Assembly: GCA_031362245.1 (NCBI GenBank)
Contig: JANLSD010000238.1
Coordinates: 1-20,436 of the forward strand
DNA length: 20,436 nucleotides
Direction of reading: 5' to 3'
Source: JAAURS01 sp031362245
Lineage (GTDB): Bacteria; Cyanobacteriota; Cyanobacteriia; Thermosynechococcales; Thermosynechococcaceae
Below, one piece after another: positions 15,353-20,436 of this stretch. Within the stretch, counting starts at the first letter, position 1. Each line of letters opens with the position of its first letter. Position numbers and translations under genes: made by a program. The notes beneath the pieces were generated by a model. That model worked only from the letters and a program-made list of their open reading frames with translations. It was not told the DNA's origin and made no database searches.

Positions 15353-17287
15353 ATGAGAACGCTTTCTCGTCAATCATCTACAAAAGAGACTGCTCAGGAG
15401 AAATCTTTTAGGGGAAAGGTTTTGGGAGGCACAGGGCGATCGCACTTCATTTCTCCACTTTCGACAGGTGAACCCCTGTTGCAACGCCAATGTGCTTGTG
15501 GGGGCGGTTGCCCTCGCTGTCAGGAACAAGGGTTATTGCAAACCAAGCTGAAGATTAGCGAACCGAATGACCCCTACGAGCAAGAAGCTGATCGAGTTGC
15601 TGATGAAGTAATGCGAATGCCAGAGCCAACGATTCAACGTCAGATGGAGCCAGAAGAGAATGTTGAGGAAATGGTTCAGACGAAGGCGATCACTAACTCA
15701 ATTACGCCTTTACAACGTAGTTCTAACGAACCAAATCAATCTACTGAAGTACCAGATATTGTACATGATGTGTTGCGATCGCCAGGTCAACCTCTCGATT
15801 TAGCAACTCGTTCATTTATGGAACCGCGATTTGGACATGATTTCAGTCAGGTGCGGGTGCATACGGGGGGAGATGCAGATCGATCGGCACAGGATGTGAA
15901 CGCCCATGCTTACAATGTAGGAAGAGACATTGTGTTTGATTCGAGTCAGTTTGCTCCAGGGTCGATTCAGGGGCGACGGTTGATTGCTCATGAGTTGACA
16001 CATGTGTTACAGCAGACAGGGACAAAGAGAATTAATAACACTCAAAGCAATGAAGCACAAAGTTATTCCCCTATTTTATGGACAGATCGAATTAGCGACC
16101 ACCCCAGACAAACGGTGCAGCGTCAGGTCAGGATCAATGGAGGTAAGACACGAGTCAATGAAGTTGAATATCATAAGGTTGGCATTAAGGGTTTTATAGG
16201 CAGCAAACACTCTGTATCGGCTCTCATTGTCGATAATGTACGTCGGGTATTTTCTGATGTAGCCGAATTAGAAGATTATGCCAATGGTCAAACCGACTAC
16301 ATCGGTGACGTGGCGACTTCATCGGCTGGGACATTCTGGTATCGATTGCCGAAGAATCAACTCACCGTGCTAGGAGAAAGCCATAACAGCAATACAGGTA
16401 ATGTGGAGGATGTGATTATCGGCTTACAAACATCTCGATTCATGTACGAACCGTTTAACGAGCTGGCGAGTGTTCCCGCACTCAATGTCCCTTTTACGGG
16501 GACGCAGTCGAGACTGACGCAGCTCAACAGTCAGGAAAGAGTTGCAGGTCTGGTCGATAGGAGAAATTTTAATCCCGACTTAGAGAATATCGTTATCAAG
16601 GCGATTACTGGTGCCTCTCTTACGCGGAACGAATTCATCGCGAATAACCCACACACAATGAGTGCAGCGGAGAAACAATCCTGGGGTCGTCGGGCTACCA
16701 ACAATGATTACTCTTTTGGCGAACGAACCGCACTTTACCTCTCAATGGGAATTCACTTGGCGAGTGATATTGCTAAAGAAAACTTCAGTTCTCCAAATTT
16801 TGTTGAAACTCCGTTTGTTAAAAGCAGACGTAGCCTAAAAGAGTTCTACCTGAAAAACCAGCCCATATTGTATCAATTCATGAACACAAAAGATGGTGAC
16901 GATCTCGTCGGTATTTATGAACTCACTGCGCCCAACAATTTCCGAAACCTGAATGTGATTAAAGATTTTACTTTAGTGCTACACGAATATGGTTCACTTT
17001 ACGTCATGGGGCTGGCTGCCCAAAGCGGCAACAATTCTCTCGAAGCTCAGGGAAAGATATTATCAGGCAAACTGAATACAAAACTTGATGATTTTAGTCC
17101 AGCTCGTGAGGAAATCATGTGGGAGAAAATCCAGACAGCGAAAGCCAATGGCTATCTGATCGTAGGAATGGGGAATGCTCACCATATCAACCTACAGACA
17201 AGATTGAATAATGCGGGAATACCACATGAGGAAGTCGAACAATCACTAAAGCGGCAACGTAATGCAGTGAATACTAGTTGGGTGTAA
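15353..17287 (+). CDS. eCIS cargo candidate: DUF4157 protein with TIKI/EreA/ChaN-like C-terminal domain
   Basis: The product has 644 residues. Residues 1-40 are basic and disordered-looking. Residues 42-100 hold LLQRQCACGGGCPRCQ (Cys47, 49, 53, 56), then SEPNDPYEQEADR and TIQRQMEP, a leader shared with the second cargo gene. The DUF4157 domain (~130-225) has FMEPRFGHDFSQVRVHT and RRLIAHELTHVLQQ with HELTH at 213-217, the eCIS core domain with a putative metallopeptidase motif. After a further QRQ motif (~260) a new domain begins near 330: LTVLGESHNS (Gly341, Glu342, His344), a long helical middle, then IVGMGNAHHI (605-611). A GExH motif early and a G-x-G/N-A-H motif late fit TIKI/EreA/ChaN-type hydrolases, by pattern only. 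Ribosome site GGAGGGA is at 15338-15344. The gene is visibly more AT-rich than the structural genes. Confidence 0.84.
   Translation: MRTLSRQSSTKETAQEKSFRGKVLGGTGRSHFISPLSTGEPLLQRQCACGGGCPRCQEQGLLQTKLKISEPNDPYEQEADRVADEVMRMPEPTIQRQMEPEENVEEMVQTKAITNSITPLQRSSNEPNQSTEVPDIVHDVLRSPGQPLDLATRSFMEPRFGHDFSQVRVHTGGDADRSAQDVNAHAYNVGRDIVFDSSQFAPGSIQGRRLIAHELTHVLQQTGTKRINNTQSNEAQSYSPILWTDRISDHPRQTVQRQVRINGGKTRVNEVEYHKVGIKGFIGSKHSVSALIVDNVRRVFSDVAELEDYANGQTDYIGDVATSSAGTFWYRLPKNQLTVLGESHNSNTGNVEDVIIGLQTSRFMYEPFNELASVPALNVPFTGTQSRLTQLNSQERVAGLVDRRNFNPDLENIVIKAITGASLTRNEFIANNPHTMSAAEKQSWGRRATNNDYSFGERTALYLSMGIHLASDIAKENFSSPNFVETPFVKSRRSLKEFYLKNQPILYQFMNTKDGDDLVGIYELTAPNNFRNLNVIKDFTLVLHEYGSLYVMGLAAQSGNNSLEAQGKILSGKLNTKLDDFSPAREEIMWEKIQTAKANGYLIVGMGNAHHINLQTRLNNAGIPHEEVEQSLKRQRNAVNTSWV
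15476..15652 (+). repeat. Shared cargo leader module, copy 1
   Basis: This 177-base segment encodes residues 42-100 of the first DUF4157 protein and pairs without gaps with 17664-17840. Hand comparison gives 52 of 59 identical residues, and 29 bases are identical in a row (15623-15651 with 17811-17839). It holds the CxCxxxCxxC cluster and the QEADR and IQRQ motifs. Confidence 0.85.
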
Positions 17288-17289
17288 TA

Positions 17290-17484
17290 ATGACTAACTA
17301 TTCCACAGCCTCTGAAGAAAATCGTACTAAAGCCGCTACTCTCTATGTGCAGGCACGCGAATCAGAAGCGCAGCGAGACTATGATGGTGCAATTAAAAGC
17401 TATGTCAAATCATTACGATTTTACGACGATCCGCTGGTCAAAGCTGCCTACTTTAAGTTATTGGCGACGATTGGCCCAATGTAA
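17290..17484 (+). CDS. Small TPR-like protein between two cargo genes
   Basis: The 64-residue product (from ATG 17290, two bases after the upstream stop) contains AATLYVQARESEAQRDYDGAIKSYVKSLRFY, which has the A-x-x-x-Y ... DYDGAI-x-x-Y-x-x-S/A-L pattern of a tetratricopeptide repeat, followed by a second partial helix pair (DPLVKAAYFKLLATI). One TPR plus a capping helix is all that fits in this length. Single-TPR proteins usually bind a partner rather than catalyse. Its place, tightly coupled behind the first cargo gene and before the second, suggests a chaperone, loading adaptor or immunity protein for the cargo. That role is inference. An in-frame TTG at 17278 would add four residues inside the cargo gene. 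No strong Shine-Dalgarno is seen, so translation may depend on coupling. Confidence 0.6.
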   Translation: MTNYSTASEENRTKAATLYVQARESEAQRDYDGAIKSYVKSLRFYDDPLVKAAYFKLLATIGPM

Positions 17485-17564
17485 CAAAAATAAATCCATA
17501 AGACCCGACAAACCAGGTTGAAATATAAAATCAAACAAACCCCATTGATTAAGATAATGAACAC

Positions 17565-19007
17565 ATGAAAACCTTTGCTACCAAACAACTTGCCAAAGAT
17601 TCGACCAACCAGCATCAGCATGTTGATCGCACGCGATCGCACAATATTTCAACAGAAATGCCATTGCTACAACGCCAATGTGCTTGTGGTGGTGGATGTC
17701 CGCGTTGCCAAGATAATTTGAAGCTTCAAACCAAGCTCAAAATTAGCGAACCAGGCGATCCATACGAACAGGAAGCTGATCGCATTGCCGATCAAGTCAT
17801 GAGAATGCCTGAGCCAACGATTCAACGTCAGATGGAGCCGTACGAAGAAGAGGAAGGGATGGTTCAGAGGGAGGCGATCATTAATGAAGTTAAGCCTTTA
17901 CAACGTTCTTCCACTGATCAAGATCAACCTTCTGGAGTGACGTCGATAGTGCATAAAGTTTTGAACTCTCCCGGTCAGATATTAGATTCCGAAACTCAAA
18001 GATTTATGGAGCCACGCTTTGGACAAGACTTTAACCATGTGCGTATTCATACCGATTTCAACGCTGTGGCATCTGCACGGGCAATCAATGCACAAGCTTA
18101 CACTGTTGGAGCTGACTTGATATTTGATAGCGGACGTTACAATCCTGGCACGGAGGTAGGGCGAAGGCTACTGGCGCATGAGCTAGTCCACACGATTCAA
18201 CAGGGTGCGCTAGGTCGCCAGAACTCTACCATTCGGCAGATTCAACCTACTAAGTTCGATGGTGAACCTATTCAGCGTCAGGCTGACGCGTTCGATCAAC
18301 TAGATGATCCGTTTGGGGCATCCTCTGAGACTAGTATTGTCGCGGAAAATCCCGACATCGGTTCGGTGGCACTAGATTCATCATTGCCTTCGCCCAATCG
18401 AGCGCCAGCATGTGATGAAGTGTGCGGAGAAAAAGACAAGTGCATTCAAGGTCCGGGACAAAAATGTTCGGACGATATCTCCAAAATGGCGGGAGAAGCC
18501 TTCAAGTCAGCCGCAGGTAACCTGACAAAAGCAATTGATCATTTCGATAATACGCCAGCTAGCAAGGCGTTGACCCAATCTTTAAAGACGAATTTCAATT
18601 GGTCGCCAGGGAACGATCCGCCCGACCTTCCGGCTCAAGTCAAGAAAGGGCTTGATACGGCATTAACAAAATTTTCGGATAATTTATGCATTAAATGCGA
18701 ACCCTGTCCCGCTAATGCAGTTGCGCATATCGTCAAGGCAAGAGGCAAGAACTGCCTTGACTTCAACTGCTATGTGATCTGCCCGGACTTTGAAAAATCA
18801 CACGACAAAGTAAAGGCACATGCTCTACTCCATGAACTTTTTCATCGAGTAGCCTCAGGTGCTGTAGAGGATCTCTATCGTGGACAGCCTGGTTATCCTG
18901 GGCCACCTAGTACAGCACTGAAGATGCCGGATCCGTTCGCTTCATTAGTGGACGATCTGGTTACTGCTGGTGCTGCGCCAAATCCAGCACCAGCAACGAA
19001 ACCTTAG
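17565..19007 (+). CDS. eCIS cargo candidate: DUF4157 protein with aspzincin-like C-terminal metallopeptidase domain
   Basis: This 480-residue protein is paralogous to the other cargo protein over its first ~230 residues: leader with Cys39, 41, 45, 48, the QEADR and TIQRQMEP motifs, FMEPRFGQDF, and RRLLAHELVHTIQQ with HELVH at 205-209. After a linker with PIQRQ (~245), a Cys-rich C-terminal domain starts at Cys283 (CDEVCGEKDKC, CIKCEPC at 375-381, CLDFNCYVIC at 397-406). It contains a second zinc motif, HALLHELFHRVA, with HELFH at 423-427. Glu435/Asp436 in GAVEDLYRG and the later MPDPFASLVDDL resemble the third ligand and the N-A-D-x-x-A-x-F segment of M35/aspzincin peptidases. It may therefore be a two-protease protein. 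No clear Shine-Dalgarno precedes ATG 17565. The stop is TAG; coding-like sequence continues in frame after it. Confidence 0.82.
   Translation: MKTFATKQLAKDSTNQHQHVDRTRSHNISTEMPLLQRQCACGGGCPRCQDNLKLQTKLKISEPGDPYEQEADRIADQVMRMPEPTIQRQMEPYEEEEGMVQREAIINEVKPLQRSSTDQDQPSGVTSIVHKVLNSPGQILDSETQRFMEPRFGQDFNHVRIHTDFNAVASARAINAQAYTVGADLIFDSGRYNPGTEVGRRLLAHELVHTIQQGALGRQNSTIRQIQPTKFDGEPIQRQADAFDQLDDPFGASSETSIVAENPDIGSVALDSSLPSPNRAPACDEVCGEKDKCIQGPGQKCSDDISKMAGEAFKSAAGNLTKAIDHFDNTPASKALTQSLKTNFNWSPGNDPPDLPAQVKKGLDTALTKFSDNLCIKCEPCPANAVAHIVKARGKNCLDFNCYVICPDFEKSHDKVKAHALLHELFHRVASGAVEDLYRGQPGYPGPPSTALKMPDPFASLVDDLVTAGAAPNPAPATKP
17664..17840 (+). repeat. Shared cargo leader module, copy 2
   Basis: This is the partner of 15476-15652, encoding residues 34-92 of the second DUF4157 protein. 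Differences are limited to the four residues after the Cys cluster and three scattered substitutions. Confidence 0.85.
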
Positions 19008-19103
19008 ACTGAACATTCCCTCAATGGCAATGTCCCAGATGCGTGGATCTACGGATTGGAATCAAGTACCAACACCAAACCTGTAAGTTGGGTTGAAGTA
19101 TGA
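19008..19103 (+). pseudogene. Possible severed C-terminal tail of the second cargo protein
   Basis: Reading on in frame past TAG 19005-19007 gives 31 sense codons to TGA 19101-19103. They read like protein (NGNVPDAWIYGLES, then KPVSWVEV) and follow a Pro/Ala linker (NPAPATKP). A nonsense mutation, stop readthrough or chance could each explain this. Confidence 0.25.
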
Positions 19104-19178
19104 ATGGTAGCGTTCGCCGAAACCGTTGCCCAAGTGCAAATTTCCGGTACTTCGATTCTACCCATCTTTGTTCGCTAG

Positions 19179-19231
19179 AGTTTAGCTAGAGTACAGATAT
19201 TAATCACATATCTGGAATTAACCGCTAAACT
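19179..19231. other. Nested inverted repeat
   Basis: The outer arms AGTTTAGC (19179-19186) and GCTAAACT (19224-19231) are perfect complements. Inside them CAGATAT (19194-19200) and ATATCTG (19208-19214) form a second perfect pair with a 7-base loop. Internal loops are 7 and 9 bases. No T-run follows, so it does not look like an intrinsic terminator. It could be an RNA structure or a protein/recombinase site. Confidence 0.5.
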
Positions 19232-19270
19232 GGATCTTGGATTAACGAGTTTTCGTGCTTTTGAGCTTTA

Positions 19271-19333
19271 ATTCAGATGAAAGCGGGGCACCGATTCTGA
19301 CGAAACGGGGCCATTTGCGATAAAAGTCCCTCA
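19271..19333 (-). mobile_element. Possible relic of an IS21-family end
   Basis: Three units about 21 bases long lie in tandem: ATTCAGATGAAAGCGGGGCA (19271-19290), ATTCTGACGAAACGGGGCCA (19294-19313) and a weaker ATTTGCGATAAAAGTCCCTC, ending in CA at 19333. On the minus strand they read GCCCCG-TTTC-TC-GAAT, the kind of multiple terminal repeat that IS21-like elements carry inside a terminal TG. No transposase gene and no opposite end are present. Confidence 0.32.
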
Positions 19334-19351
19334 ATGTCAAGGTTTTGAGGG
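19328..19351. repeat. Short inverted repeat
   Basis: CCCTCAA (19328-19334) and TTGAGGG (19345-19351) are perfect complements with a 10-base loop. No T-run follows, so a terminator is not claimed. Confidence 0.5.
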
Positions 19352-19481
19352 TGGCAACGATCCTGGCAATGAAGTATCACATCTTCTGAAACGGCTTTGA
19401 ATCATGACTTTGAGGTTTAGGATGAATCTAAGTTTTATGGGTTTTAGCAACGGAACAGAAAACAACTCTAAGGCTGAAACA

Positions 19482-19510
19482 TTTACTCTGTAAGGGTTCT
19501 AGACTACAAA
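19482..19510 (+). promoter_or_regulatory. Candidate sigma-70-type promoter for the recombinase
   Basis: TTTACT (19482-19487) and TACAAA (19505-19510) are separated by exactly 17 bases; each matches four of six consensus positions. Transcription would start about 50 bases before ATG 19570. A short palindrome GGGTTTAATACCC (19526-19538) just downstream could be an operator. Confidence 0.3.
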
Positions 19511-19569
19511 AATCTAACGAAAAATGGGTTTAATACCCTGAAAGTATTAGCAGTAAAGGATTTTGAGTG

Positions 19570-20436
19570 ATGAGTGCGTTTAATCAGTCCAAAGCGACGG
19601 TGCCAGCGGTGCGGCTCATTGAAGTGGGACGACAGCCTGTGACTTCGCCTGAGTCAGCCAAGGTCATTGCGATTACCTCAGTTCAGGCTCCAGCGGTACG
19701 GGAGTCGCGGGTGCGGATGATTGAGCAGTTTTTGCAGGCGCGATCGCTGTCCGAAAATACCCAGCGCAACTACAGGCGGCAGCTCGAAGCGTTTTGCGAT
19801 TGGGTCGGGAAAGATTGGTCCGCAATGAGCATGAGTGATGTCACGGCCTATAAGGGGTATTTGGAAGGGCGGTCGTTGAAGGTCAGTTCCATTGCAGCTT
19901 CGGTGACGGCGATCAAGAGCTTTTTTACTTGGATGAAGAAAGTGGGGGCGATCGCCCAAAGTCCCGCCGATGGGGTGTCGATTCCGACGATACCGCAAGG
20001 GGAAGCAAAACATCTGGAGCAGCACCAGATCGATGCGTTGTTTGAGGCACTGAAGGGCAGGGGGAATACCGAGGCCAGGGACACGGCGATCGTGTTTTTG
20101 TGGTTCAAGTCTGGGTTACGACCGGAGGAGGTGTCACTGCTTAATGTTGAAGATTACAACGGTGTGGAAGTTGTAATTAGAAAAGGCAAGCACCAGTCCA
20201 GCGGTCGGGTTCCGGTGGATGAGCAAACGCATGTTGTGTTGGTGGAGTATCTGAGTCAGCGTTGGATGGAGGCGCAGGGGGAACTCAAGGGAGATGATCC
20301 TATTTTCGTGTCCTATAGCCATCGTAATTATGGTGAACGGATGGGCTATGAGGGCATTTACAAGATGTTCAAGCAGGTCGCCCAGGCGGCAGGATTACCG
20401 GAAATCCATCCGCACCGAGGACGGCATACGTTTATT
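19570..20436 (+). CDS. Tyrosine recombinase / site-specific integrase (3' partial)
   Basis: The frame is open for 289 codons and runs off the right edge. An N-terminal extension of ~45 residues precedes a SAM-like core-binding domain (IEQFLQARSLSENTQRNYRRQLEAFCDWV ... VTAIKSFFTWMKKVG, ~50-125). The catalytic domain starts near 145: the first catalytic Arg is Arg184 in SGLRPEEVSLL, a catalytic-Lys candidate is Lys205 or Lys207 in IRKGKHQ, and HPHRGRHTF supplies the HxxR box (His282, Arg285). The final His/Trp and the nucleophilic Tyr lie beyond the window. XerC/D-type and mobile-element integrases share this layout; which one applies cannot be decided. ATG 19570 is chosen for the AAAGGA ribosome site (19555-19560), 9 bases away. 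Location just past the cargo genes hints at a mobile or exchangeable island end. Confidence 0.88.
   Translation, partial: MSAFNQSKATVPAVRLIEVGRQPVTSPESAKVIAITSVQAPAVRESRVRMIEQFLQARSLSENTQRNYRRQLEAFCDWVGKDWSAMSMSDVTAYKGYLEGRSLKVSSIAASVTAIKSFFTWMKKVGAIAQSPADGVSIPTIPQGEAKHLEQHQIDALFEALKGRGNTEARDTAIVFLWFKSGLRPEEVSLLNVEDYNGVEVVIRKGKHQSSGRVPVDEQTHVVLVEYLSQRWMEAQGELKGDDPIFVSYSHRNYGERMGYEGIYKMFKQVAQAAGLPEIHPHRGRHTFI

Larger units (their letters stand above)
19008..19569 (+). other. 562-bp intergenic region between cargo gene and recombinase
   Basis: I see no full gene on either strand. The stretch is AT-rich compared with the structural genes. It holds, in order: a coding-like tail in frame with the cargo gene (19008-19103), a direct repeat GCTAGAGT (19174-19181, 19185-19192), a nested inverted repeat (19179-19231), three degenerate units resembling an IS21-type end (19271-19333), an inverted repeat CCCTCAA/TTGAGGG (19328-19334, 19345-19351), a candidate promoter (19482-19510) and a short palindrome GGGTTTAATACCC (19526-19538). 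The last 60 bases lead to the ribosome site AAAGGA (19555-19560). Confidence 0.7.

Noticed and set aside
17518..17558. TTGAAA ... GATAAT as a promoter for the second cargo gene
   Set aside because: The boxes are 29 bases apart, far outside the normal 16-19.
1443..19956. Recurrent GCGATCGC octamer as a dispersed regulatory repeat or CRISPR-like element
   Set aside because: It is the HIP1 palindrome, scattered within genes at irregular spacing as in most cyanobacteria; there is no array.
19678..20322. Three minus-strand open frames at the right end
   Set aside because: They are antisense to the tyrosine recombinase, whose conserved motifs are clear on the plus strand.
1..20436. Prophage or type VI secretion interpretation
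   Set aside because: No capsid, terminase, lysis, TssJLM or ClpV-like gene is present, while DUF4157 cargo and two large baseplate proteins fit eCIS.
1..20436. tRNA, rRNA or CRISPR features
   Set aside because: No cloverleaf with T-loop GTTCRA motif in context, no rRNA-like tract and no regularly spaced repeats were seen by eye.

Overview
The window most likely comes from a cyanobacterial chromosome. The palindrome GCGATCGC (HIP1) occurs more than 20 times in 20 kb, in structural genes and cargo genes alike, and such density is a cyanobacterial hallmark. I cannot name a genus.

Layout. Every supported gene is on the + strand. Positions 1-15259 hold the baseplate and spike half of an extracellular contractile injection system (eCIS, the phage-tail-like class that includes Afp, PVC and the cyanobacterial systems). 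In order: a Pvc7/Afp7-like baseplate protein cut by the left edge, a small LysM/tail-X-like protein, a gpD/gp27-type hub, a gpV/gp5-type spike, a PAAR-like tip, a gp25 wedge protein, two large baseplate-J-type proteins, a tail-protein-I-type wedge protein, a 1136-aa beta-helix fibre-like protein with a DUF6519-type N-terminus, and a coiled-coil protein with two carboxypeptidase-regulatory-like beta domains. Tube, sheath, tape measure, AAA+ ATPase and tail terminator are not in the window; they presumably lie upstream.

Positions 15353-19007 hold the cargo section: two paralogous DUF4157 (eCIS core domain) proteins with a 64-aa TPR-like protein between them. The two share a nearly identical N-terminal module with a CxCxxxCxxC cluster (52 of 59 residues identical by hand count) and the DUF4157 HExxH domain, but have unrelated C-termini. 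The first ends in a candidate TIKI/EreA/ChaN-like hydrolase domain (LGESH ... GMGNAHH). The second ends in a Cys-rich domain with its own HELFH motif resembling aspzincin metallopeptidases. This suggests a common loading module joined to interchangeable toxic domains.

Positions 19008-19569 are non-coding but structured: a coding-like tail after the stop of the second effector, a nested inverted repeat, repeats resembling an IS21-family end, and a candidate promoter. From 19570 a tyrosine recombinase runs off the right edge. Recombinase, possible IS remnant and more AT-rich cargo genes together suggest a plastic, horizontally exchanged cargo end next to a conserved structural operon.

How it works, by inference: hub, spike and PAAR tip form the puncturing device; gp25, J-type and I-type proteins build the baseplate wedges around it; the beta-helix and coiled-coil proteins are candidate fibres or surface parts; the DUF4157 proteins are candidate payloads carried by the particle.
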